Made by a program: the position numbers and the translations under genes. A stretch of 8,753 nucleotides of DNA from JAGLQA01 sp023135565 (GTDB lineage Bacteria > Acidobacteriota > Aminicenantia > UBA2199), in the NCBI GenBank assembly GCA_030639305.1, contig DAOWCY010000258.1:1-8753 (forward strand), in the 5' to 3' direction. Below, piece by piece: positions 1 through 4,519 of the stretch. Position 1 is the first letter of the stretch. Each line of letters opens with the position of its first letter. Below the pieces are notes generated by a model. That model was not told the origin of the DNA and did no database searches. It saw only the letters and a list, made by a program, of their open reading frames with translations.

Positions 1-63
1 AAAACAAGTGGATCAAAGGAAGATCGGGAAAATTGAATAATGCTTAAGGCAACAGTATTGCAG

Positions 64-174
64 GGCCGCCGGAGGCAAGCTGTTTTAAATTTTTTCCAAA
101 ACTGAACAATTACGCAGACAGGGCAACCTTTAGAGTTCGCGAACACCTTCTTTCCTTTTTTGCCTCCGGCGGCC
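64..174. repeat. 15-bp perfect inverted repeat
   Basis: GGCCGCCGGAGGCAA at 64-78 pairs perfectly with TTGCCTCCGGCGGCC at 160-174, with 81 bases between. The 13-base core GCCTCCGGCGGCC also opens the repeat copies at 1547 and 1729, so this is the boundary motif of the same family in two orientations. It could be the pair of ends of a small repeat or two independent fragments. Confidence 0.7.
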
Positions 175-200
175 AAAACCCTTTTGAAAAAGGGTTCTGG
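173..200. terminator. Terminator-like hairpin beyond the MoaD-like gene
   Basis: AACCCTTTT at 177-185 pairs with AAAAGGGTT at 188-196, and outer bases of the CCA/TGG flanks add further pairs. It lies about 100 bases past the stop of the minus-strand ferredoxin-MoaD pair, so it could end that transcript. The following U-run on the minus strand is short. The same position in repeat copies is held by AAACTTTT/AAAAGTTT, so it is probably part of the repeat as well. Confidence 0.35.
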
Positions 201-301
201 ACTCCCAAAACTTTTCATGAGCGATACGCTTTCCTGTTACTCGAAAGCCCTTTATAGGCTGCCCGCGCCGAGGGGTGGGGGGTTTTCTTGCTGCGGCGGC
301 C

Positions 302-589
302 CTATCCGCCGCCGACTAACAACATGAGCGTGACGCCGTCGCCGTCTTCTAATTCTCTATCCAATTTGTCGTGGGATATCCAGTCTTTTTTGTTCAGCAG
401 CACTTTGAAAATCCGGTCCAATTTGCCCGAATCATCGAAAAGCAGTTTGCCGACTTTCTCACCGTATTTTTTGGCGATGGCTTCGATTAATTCGTGCAGC
501 GTACCGCCGGGAAAATCGAAAACAATAGATTTACCGCCGGCAATTTTACTGATCTGCGGTAAACTGAGAAACTCTACCGTTATTTTCAT
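302..589 (-). CDS. MoaD/ThiS-family ubiquitin-like sulfur carrier
   Basis: A 95-residue protein of the small beta-grasp MoaD/ThiS type, normal in length for the family. It starts MKITVEFLS, typical of the first beta strand, has a helix around residues 29-42 (TLHELIEAIAKKYG), an acidic DGD turn near 82-84 ahead of the last strand, and ends LMLLVGGG. The C-terminal glycine pair is the residue activated as acyl-adenylate and thiocarboxylate in MoaD and ThiS. It lies 36 bases after the ferredoxin gene and probably shares its transcript. No Shine-Dalgarno is visible before this ATG. From family knowledge, lone MoaD-like genes beside a ferredoxin often belong to tungsten or molybdenum aldehyde ferredoxin oxidoreductase loci. 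That role is inference, as no cofactor enzyme is present here. Confidence 0.8.
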   Translation of the reverse strand: MKITVEFLSLPQISKIAGGKSIVFDFPGGTLHELIEAIAKKYGEKVGKLLFDDSGKLDRIFKVLLNKKDWISHDKLDRELEDGDGVTLMLLVGGG

Positions 590-625
590 GATTTTTTTTA
601 GTCTACAATATTGCTTATATGCGTT

Positions 626-916
626 TTACCAGGAATGGATGATTGCTTTCGGGGCGCAGGGCTTTACGCAGGGAAGATCATCCATAGAGTAACCGGAAGG
701 TTTGCAAGGCGCGCAGGAATATTTTATTTTTTTGGAATGTTCTTTTGTTACCACAGCCACATCGACTTCCGCATCTATGTGGAAGTCGTCTTCCGCCAAT
801 TCCAGCACACCGGCAGGACAGGCCACCACACAATCGCCGCAGCCGCCGCATTTTTCAGTGTCTATGGCGATGAAAAAATCACCCGAACCGTCTTTATAAC
901 CATAATTTGCGTGCAT
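626..916 (-). CDS. Small 8-cysteine [4Fe-4S] ferredoxin
   Basis: A 96-residue soluble protein. The first cluster motif is canonical: C23-x2-C26-x2-C29-x3-C33-P. The second is non-canonical: C68-x2-C71-x11-C83-x3-C87, with eleven residues where the standard motif has two. The two motifs are separated by about 35 residues including an acidic stretch, so this is not the compact clostridial 2[4Fe-4S] fold. Presumably it is a cytoplasmic electron carrier or an electron-transfer subunit of an oxidoreductase. A weak GAAGAG lies upstream of the ATG, and a good promoter lies at 967-995. It is the first gene of a two-gene unit with the MoaD-like protein. Similar pairs occur with aldehyde ferredoxin oxidoreductases, so that enzyme is the first partner to look for, but this is not shown here. 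Confidence 0.85.
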   Translation of the reverse strand: MHANYGYKDGSGDFFIAIDTEKCGGCGDCVVACPAGVLELAEDDFHIDAEVDVAVVTKEHSKKIKYSCAPCKPSGYSMDDLPCVKPCAPKAIIHSW

Positions 917-966
917 GTTTAACTCTTCATTAAATGACGTTCTTTCAAGCTTAGTCTTGGAAAAAC

Positions 967-995
967 ACTATATCATAGATGAAAGATTTTTTCAA
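967..995 (-). promoter_or_regulatory. Sigma70-type promoter for the ferredoxin-MoaD unit
   Basis: On the minus strand, TTGAAA (995-990) and TATAGT (972-967) are separated by 17 bases. Each is one mismatch from consensus. It ends about 50 bases before the ferredoxin ATG. Confidence 0.6.
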
Positions 996-1049
996 TTACC
1001 ATTTTAATAGGCTGCGCGCAGAAAAAATGTAAAAAATTAATCAAAAAGC

Positions 1050-1078
1050 TTGATTTTATCTACTAAATACATTATAAT
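1050..1078 (+). promoter_or_regulatory. Sigma70-type promoter for the 125-residue protein
   Basis: TTGATT at 1050-1055 and a perfect TATAAT at 1073-1078 are spaced by 17 bases. The open reading frame could be extended upstream to a TTG at 1050, but that TTG is part of the -35 box. This argues for the start at 1140. Confidence 0.65.
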
Positions 1079-1139
1079 GCAGCCTCACCTAAAAGAATTT
1101 CTTAAAAGAATCGGGAAATCAATATCAAGGAGCGTTTCA

Positions 1140-1517
1140 ATGAAGAAAAAGTACCGGTTGATCGTGGATTTCGACGTCAAGATCAACGAAAAAATCAAAG
1201 GTGAAAACAACTCGAACTTAAATTTGCTCTTAAAAGAATTTCTAAAAGACGACAAAGCAGTCCTGGACCTCTACAAACTCTGGCTTTTAGGCGACTTGCA
1301 GAGCGATGAACACATCGAAGCAATCGAAGATGCTATCCAAACAAGAGACGAGAAAGAACTCTTAAAACCAACGCTGGAAAAACTACAACCGGAACCGGGA
1401 AAATATTATCTCGATATCCTGGCGAATAATAATCATAACCACTTTGAAGAGTTGGATAAGTTTTTCGGGCAATTTTCGACCTTAAAATTCAGCAGCGCAG
1501 AGTTCAAAGAAACATGA
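1140..1517 (+). CDS. Hypothetical protein, 125 residues
   Basis: I do not recognise this protein. The start is set at ATG 1140 because AAGGAG lies at 1127-1132, seven bases upstream, and because the longer reading from TTG 1050 would begin inside the promoter. It begins MKKKYRLIVDFDVKINEK, an amphipathic segment that could form a beta strand. The rest is charged and probably helical, rich in Lys, Glu, Leu and Asp, with LLLKEFLKDDKAVLDLYKLW in the middle and an Asn/His-rich patch (NNNHNHF) near residue 100. There are no cysteines, no signal peptide and no membrane segment, so it is probably cytoplasmic. It has its own promoter and no co-directional neighbour, and a repeat starts immediately after the stop codon. 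No function is proposed. Confidence 0.7.
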   Translation: MKKKYRLIVDFDVKINEKIKGENNSNLNLLLKEFLKDDKAVLDLYKLWLLGDLQSDEHIEAIEDAIQTRDEKELLKPTLEKLQPEPGKYYLDILANNNHNHFEELDKFFGQFSTLKFSSAEFKET

Positions 1518-1680
1518 GCCTCCGGGGGTGCGGCGCGCATCATGTTGCCTCCGGCGGCCCCTGCCGGGGAGGCCAAACTTTTGTAAAAGTTTGATCAAAA
1601 CTTTTTATAATTGAGAAGCAAAAGCGCTCACCCGCTGTCGCTGCCGCGAAGCGGCTTATGCCCCCCCACGCACGTGGGGC
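1518..1680 (+). repeat. Hairpin-rich repeat, copy B
   Basis: A 27-base lead (1518-1544) is followed by a 134-base body (1547-1680) opening with GCCTCCGGCGGCC. The body holds four hairpins in order: CCCC-TGCC-GGGG (1558-1569), AAACTTTT-GT-AAAAGTTT (1575-1592), GCCGC-GAA-GCGGC (1643-1655) and CCCCACG-CA-CGTGGGG (1664-1679). The whole unit recurs immediately downstream as copy C, with 49 identical bases between 1611-1659 and 1790-1838. It begins one base after the stop of the 125-residue protein and could act as its terminator or 3' end structure. Confidence 0.85.
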
Positions 1681-1860
1681 CTCCGGGGGTGCGGCGCGCA
1701 TCATGAAGAACTACTATGTAATCACTCTGCCTCCGGCGGCCCTGCCGGGGGCCAAACTTTTGAAAAAGTTTGAACAAAACTTTTGATTATTGAGAAGCAA
1801 AAGCGCTCACCCGCTGTCGCTGCCGCGAAGCGGCTTATTGCCCCCCCACGCGAGTGGGGC
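1679..1860 (+). repeat. Hairpin-rich repeat, copy C (tandem with B)
   Basis: The 27-base lead of copy B recurs exactly at 1679-1705. After a unique 23-base spacer (1706-1728) comes a 132-base body (1729-1860). Hairpins are GGCCC-TGCCGG-GGGCC (1738-1753), AAACTTTT-GA-AAAAGTTT (1754-1771), GCCGC-GAA-GCGGC (1822-1834) and CCCCAC-GCGA-GTGGGG (1844-1859), the last with a GNRA-type loop. The right end overlaps the 3' end of the minus-strand RdhA-like gene: its stop codon (1835-1837) and last residues lie inside the repeat. Confidence 0.85.
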
Positions 1861-3304
1861 GCCGGCCATAAAGCAGGTCGTCGAAAAAAAGCGCCAGACG
1901 CTGGTTGACCGGGTTGCGGGATACATAAAAACGCACTAACTTGTGAACCAGCGTGTCGGGTTTCGTATAAGGACAAACGCTGATACAAAGTCCGCAGTCA
2001 GTGCCGAATTTTTTCCACATGGAAAAGCACTGCTCCTGGGCAATCGACCAGTGGCGAACGCCTCTCGATACCGGCTCTTCGTCATGGGTAATCGCCCTGG
2101 AAGGACAGTTGTCGGCGCATTTTTTGCAGATACGGCAAAAGGTTTCCATAGGGGAAAACTTTTTTTCTTTCGGCGTAGGCAGCAGTTCGATATCCGTGGT
2201 CACTACCGATATTCTTACGCAGGGGCCATAAACCGGATGCAGCAGCAGACCGAGCCGGCCCAATACTCCCACCCCCGAGTCCACCGCCAGGGGAACACAC
2301 AACACCTGGTAATTTCCATCCGTATGGGCGCGGGCGTCACAGCCGAAAGAACGAATATATTCAGCCAGGATATTGGCGATTTTGGCAGCTTCCACGTATT
2401 GGCGGGAAGATTCGAGTACCACAGGGAGGCCGGGGGCAGCTTTGATCATATCGACGTCCATTGCCACCACGATCACGATAGCAAAACGGTGATCCGACTT
2501 AACGGCTTCGCCCCAATGCTCCTCCCGGCGGCCGACATGACTGTAAAAATGATAAGGTTTCAAGGGCGTGATACCTACGTCCACAGCCCCGTAAAAACGG
2601 GCGGTCTCTTCGATCACCGCGGTCATTCGCCCTGATATAGAGTTGGTTTTTTCATGTCTTCGACGACAAGAGGAGGCTTTTTTGAAAAATCGCCCCCCCT
2701 TGACCCCCCCAAAAAACTTTTGTTCAGGGGCTTTTCCGGTTTTCTCATGCATATGAAGTTTAACCTTTTCGTGGTTTTTTGTTTTGCTGTTTTCTTCAGC
2801 CATGGAAGCAGACCGGGTGCGCTCTAAATTAGTAAAAGCCGCTTCAAAGAGCGGCGAGTAGATCTTATCATAGTAAGTAGACCCCGGTTCACCGAGATTC
2901 GGTTTAGCGTGGATTTTTTTGTCGATCTCTTTTTTTTCGGGATGGGCGGCATAATATTTAGCCGCCGCTTCGGGCAAATTTTTAAGCCTGTTTCGCGCCA
3001 GCATGTGGTCCCGCTCATCATACTGCTCTGCAGCGGAAACATCCCGCTCTTCCACGGCAGGAAAAAACCGGAGCAGGGAAAATACGCCAAAAAGAAGCAA
3101 AACGCCCAATAATATTAGATTTATGATGCCTACCCAGCGTAAATAAGCGAAAAAAATAAAACCGGGCCACAGCAGTGAATTAATAAGCAGGGCGGCCAGG
3201 GAGATCAAGCCCGCCTGTTTTTCTTTTTCGCTTATCGAAGCAGCTATAAGGACAATTAGGAACGCATCACATAGGATTAGTAGAGATAAATTAACATATA
3301 TCAT
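1835..3304 (-). CDS. Membrane-anchored reductive-dehalogenase-like Fe-S protein
   Basis: A 489-residue protein. Three hydrophobic segments (about 5-22, 32-54 and 57-80) form an N-terminal membrane anchor. Next comes a family-typical YDERDHMLAR segment (95-104), then a 60-residue linker, then a catalytic-type domain from about 226 with GAVDVGITPLKPYHFYSHVGR. Two [4Fe-4S] motifs follow: CRICKKCADNCP (390-401), and C426 with C437-x2-C440-x3-C444-P. This layout matches RdhA/QueG-type corrinoid enzymes, and more closely RdhA homologues with membrane helices in place of a Tat signal. No Tat motif is seen. Substrate and corrinoid use cannot be read from the sequence. The protein ends FDDLLYGRRP plus six residues, close to the usual family end as I remember it. 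The ATG is supported by AAGGAG at 3321-3316 (minus strand, 11-base spacing). It stands alone, with no rdhB-like anchor gene nearby. Residues 189-220 look like an insertion. Confidence 0.8.
   Translation of the reverse strand: MIYVNLSLLILCDAFLIVLIAASISEKEKQAGLISLAALLINSLLWPGFIFFAYLRWVGIINLILLGVLLLFGVFSLLRFFPAVEERDVSAAEQYDERDHMLARNRLKNLPEAAAKYYAAHPEKKEIDKKIHAKPNLGEPGSTYYDKIYSPLFEAAFTNLERTRSASMAEENSKTKNHEKVKLHMHEKTGKAPEQKFFGGVKGGRFFKKASSCRRRHEKTNSISGRMTAVIEETARFYGAVDVGITPLKPYHFYSHVGRREEHWGEAVKSDHRFAIVIVVAMDVDMIKAAPGLPVVLESSRQYVEAAKIANILAEYIRSFGCDARAHTDGNYQVLCVPLAVDSGVGVLGRLGLLLHPVYGPCVRISVVTTDIELLPTPKEKKFSPMETFCRICKKCADNCPSRAITHDEEPVSRGVRHWSIAQEQCFSMWKKFGTDCGLCISVCPYTKPDTLVHKLVRFYVSRNPVNQRLALFFDDLLYGRRPTRVGGQ
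2645..2740 (-). repeat. Repeat-like in-frame insertion in the RdhA-like linker
   Basis: Residues 189-220 of the protein are Lys/Gly/Phe/Arg-rich (KFFGGVKGGRFFKKASSCRR) and unlike the acidic or hydrophobic sequence on either side. The DNA here has runs such as CCCCCCC and AAAAAACTTTT. The motif order (G/C run, then AAAACTTTTGTTC) resembles the A/T-rich part of the window's repeats, for example ACAAAACTTTT in copy C. The position falls between the anchor and the Fe-S domain, where I expect a short linker. The insertion reading is inference, as no second exact copy is present in the window. Confidence 0.45.
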
Positions 3305-3335
3305 TATTTTTAGAACTCCTTTTTCGTTAAGGTTT

Positions 3336-3365
3336 ATTATAACAAAATACAGCGGTTGACTGCAA
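3336..3365 (-). promoter_or_regulatory. Extended -10 promoter of the RdhA-like gene
   Basis: On the minus strand TGTTATAAT (3344-3336) is a perfect extended -10 (TG-N-TATAAT). The -35 position is poor (TTGCAG at 3365-3360, 18-base spacer), as is common for extended -10 promoters. It lies about 30 bases upstream of the ATG. Confidence 0.5.
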
Positions 3366-3394
3366 ACAAAAAGGGAATAAGAAAATTAGGGGAC

Positions 3395-3615
3395 AGGCAA
3401 GAATGAACTTCACCCGGAAACGAATGAAATTAAACAAACCCCACTCGCGTGGGGGGGCGTTGAGCCGCTTCGCAGCAAGTAGCGTTTTTGATTCTCAACT
3501 ATTAGAAGTTTTGATCAAACTTTTTCAAAAGTTTGGCCCCCGGCAGGGACTACCCTCCCCACGTGGTGGGGTCGCCGAAGGCAAAAAGTAATTTCATAGT
3601 AGGCAAGAATGAACT
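3395..3615. repeat. 15-bp direct repeats flanking repeat copy D
   Basis: AGGCAAGAATGAACT occurs exactly at 3395-3409 and 3601-3615, on either side of copy D. It may be a target duplication left by insertion of a segment carrying copy D, or the outer part of a larger repeat. The left copy sits in ATTAGGGGACAGGCAAG, which resembles the dispersed GGGGACAG motifs seen in some Gram-negative genomes. Confidence 0.7.
3439..3582 (-). repeat. Hairpin-rich repeat, copy D (inverted)
   Basis: This is the reverse complement of the copy B/C body. On the plus strand it reads CCCCAC-TCGC-GTGGGG (3439-3454), GCCGC-TTC-GCAGC (3464-3476), AAACTTTT-TC-AAAAGTTT (3517-3534), then the GGCCCCCGGCAGGG box (about 3535-3548). 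An extra palindrome, CCCCACGTGGTGGGG (from 3557), precedes the degenerate end box. The GC hairpin has a changed base that becomes a G-U pair in the minus-strand RNA, so the stem is kept. The middle linker is diverged from B and C. Copies C and D bracket the RdhA-like gene in opposite orientation. Confidence 0.8.
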
Positions 3616-3673
3616 ATCGACGGGGCGTGTTAGCTTTCCGCAAAAAATCAGGTCTGAGCCTATTTTTCTATAA

Positions 3674-3692
3674 AATTCGTGTCAATTCGTGT
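3674..3692 (+). repeat. AATTCGTGT direct repeat with 10-bp period
   Basis: AATTCGTGT occurs at 3674-3682 and 3684-3692, one helical turn apart and about 40 bases upstream of the rpmH -35 box. It could be a protein-binding site or a fragment of a dispersed repeat. Nothing else recognisable, including a dnaA gene or DnaA boxes, is present between 3616 and the promoter. A 53-codon open frame at 3609 runs through the promoter and is not supported. Confidence 0.4.
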
Positions 3693-3732
3693 AACCTGTG
3701 GGCCAAAATTAGAATTCCTTTGGATTTAACCC

Positions 3733-3761
3733 TTGACAAAAACTCGATTTTTTTATATAGT
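3733..3761 (+). promoter_or_regulatory. Sigma70-type promoter of the rpmH operon
   Basis: A perfect TTGACA at 3733-3738 is followed after 17 bases by TATAGT at 3756-3761. It lies about 35 bases upstream of the rpmH start and is the likely main promoter for the whole rpmH-to-mnmE operon. No other clear promoter is seen inside the operon. Confidence 0.75.
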
Positions 3762-3794
3762 ATATTCTAATTTCATATTGTAAGGAGAACCTTA

Positions 3795-3932
3795 GTGAAA
3801 AGAACATATCAACCGAATAACAGGAAAAGAAAGACGACACACGGGTTTCGCGAACGGATGTCGACGAAAGCAGGCCGCGCGGTTATTAATCGCCGGCGAA
3901 GAAAAGGTAGAAAAAAATTAGCTGTGGGATAG
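3795..3932 (+). CDS. rpmH: Ribosomal protein bL34
   Basis: A 45-residue, very basic protein starting at GTG 3795, with AAGGAG at 3782-3787 seven bases upstream. The sequence MKRTYQPNNRKRK, then HGFRERMSTKAGRAVINRRR and the ending GRKKLAV, matches bL34 over its full length. It is a component of the large ribosomal subunit that binds 23S rRNA. It is the first gene of the operon, directly after a strong promoter. Its TAG stop is followed at once by the ATG of rnpA, so the two are likely translationally coupled. The GTG start is supported by the Shine-Dalgarno spacing and by the conserved MKRTYQP beginning. The usual neighbour dnaA is not found upstream. Confidence 0.97.
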   Translation: MKRTYQPNNRKRKTTHGFRERMSTKAGRAVINRRRRKGRKKLAVG

Positions 3933-4279
3933 ATGGCGTTTAAATTTTTCGGTTACCAGAGAATTAAAAAAGAAGAAGACTTTAAGCACTTGATGAAAAC
4001 CGCCCGCAGATTCAAGAAGAGTTTTTTTTTTACCATTTTGAAAATGGGTACCCCTGCCATAGGTTCGCCGTTTCTGTAAACAGGAGAATCGGTAGCGCCG
4101 TACAAAGGAACTATATAAAACGAAAAATGCGTGAGTTATTCAGGTTAAATCAGCACCTAATTGCAGGCCCCCAAAAGTACGATCTCTGGGTGGTGATGAA
4201 AAAGAGATTTACTAAGGAAGATTCTCCCCAAATCGAAAAATTATTTGCCGATTCTTTAAAAAGAGTCGCCTCTAAGTAA
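3933..4279 (+). CDS. rnpA: RNase P protein component, frame broken at a T10 run
   Basis: RnpA is the protein subunit of RNase P, which removes tRNA 5' leaders. The ATG directly follows the rpmH stop. The first frame gives MAFKFFGYQRIKKEEDFKHL and continues to a run of ten T at 4022-4031, then goes off-family and stops at 4077-4079 (48 residues). The -1 frame from the T-run continues as a good RnpA: CHRFAVSVNRRIGSAVQRNY, then IKRKMRELFR with the conserved RNxxKR core, ending at TAA 4277-4279. With one extra T or a -1 slip the product is 115 residues, normal for RnpA. The gene is essential in most bacteria, so a homopolymer sequencing error is the simplest cause. Transcriptional or ribosomal slippage on T10 is the alternative. 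A true null allele is unlikely. Confidence 0.88.
4022..4031 (+). other. T10 homopolymer, frameshift point in rnpA
   Basis: Ten T in a row follow AAGAAGAG. Frame 0 reads Ser-Phe-Phe-Phe-Thr, and the -1 frame reads Phe-Phe-Phe-Tyr-His before the conserved second half. Eight or eleven T would make the gene continuous. Runs of this length are prone both to sequencing error and to RNA polymerase slippage. Confidence 0.85.
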
Positions 4280-4287
4280 AAATAACC

Positions 4288-4506
4288 ATGATAAAGAAAC
4301 TCCTTTTAATGCTGCTTAAATTCTACAAGCTGGCAATATCGCCTTTTTTGGGCAACAATTGCCGTTTTTATCCACCCTGTTCCAACTATGCCTATGAAGC
4401 CATTAAAAAGCACGGAGTTTTTAAAGGGATATATTTAGGCACAAGGAGATTGTTAAAGTGCCATCCCTTTCACGCCGGAGGTTATGACCCGGTGCCAGAC
4501 AAATAA
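4288..4506 (+). CDS. yidD: YidD membrane-protein insertion efficiency factor
   Basis: A 72-residue protein with the full YidD (DUF37) signature: an N-terminal hydrophobic or amphipathic segment (MIKKLLLMLLKFYKLAISPF), CRFYPPCSNYAYEAIKKHG, then CHPFHAGGYDPVP near the C-terminus. The three conserved cysteines are C25, C31 and C58. In E. coli YidD sits on the inner face of the membrane and helps YidC insert or fold membrane proteins. The length is typical. It begins eight bases after the rnpA stop with no strong Shine-Dalgarno, so translation is probably coupled. Its position between rnpA and yidC is the classical one, which supports both the call and a joint role with YidC. Confidence 0.95.
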   Translation: MIKKLLLMLLKFYKLAISPFLGNNCRFYPPCSNYAYEAIKKHGVFKGIYLGTRRLLKCHPFHAGGYDPVPDK

Positions 4507-4519
4507 AGGTGAGTAAAAA

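Larger units (their letters stand above)
1..301. other. Gene-free left edge with repeat fragments
   Basis: No convincing gene is visible. All three plus-strand frames close within the first 45 bases, so the tail of a gene lying to the left is possible but not supported. The stretch holds GGCCGCCGGAGGCAA at 64-78 and its exact reverse complement at 160-174, then a terminator-like hairpin at 173-200. From 161 to about 290 the order of motifs resembles the repeat found elsewhere in the window: the GC-rich box, an A/T hairpin, then CAAAACTTTT, ending in a G-rich run. I read it as a diverged copy lying just past the MoaD-like gene. Confidence 0.5.

Noticed and set aside
611..922. 103-codon plus-strand frame over the ferredoxin
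   Set aside because: The minus strand encodes eight ordered cysteines of a ferredoxin with a promoter upstream. The plus frame is a shadow.
1518..1860. CRISPR array
   Set aside because: Only two long units with almost no unique spacer, and the units themselves are hairpin-rich. The pattern does not fit short repeats with regular spacers.
1722..1988. 88-codon minus-strand frame across copy C
   Set aside because: It overlaps the end of the RdhA-like gene in another frame and is built largely from repeat sequence.
2008..2020. DnaA-box-like TTTTTTCCACATG
   Set aside because: Single, inexact and inside a coding region. No cluster of boxes or dnaA gene is nearby, so no origin is claimed.
1943..2635. 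230-codon open frame on the plus strand
   Set aside because: It is antisense to the RdhA-like gene, whose minus-strand frame has two cysteine cluster motifs, membrane helices and a ribosome site. The plus frame has no recognisable motif.
3403..3591. 62-codon open frame on the plus strand through repeat copy D
   Set aside because: Most of it is repeat sequence. The similar reading PHSRGGA(I/L)SRFAA in copy C reflects the shared repeat, not a protein family.
3609..3770. 53-codon plus-strand frame upstream of rpmH
   Set aside because: It has no convincing ribosome site, runs through the rpmH promoter, and begins inside the 15-bp direct repeat.
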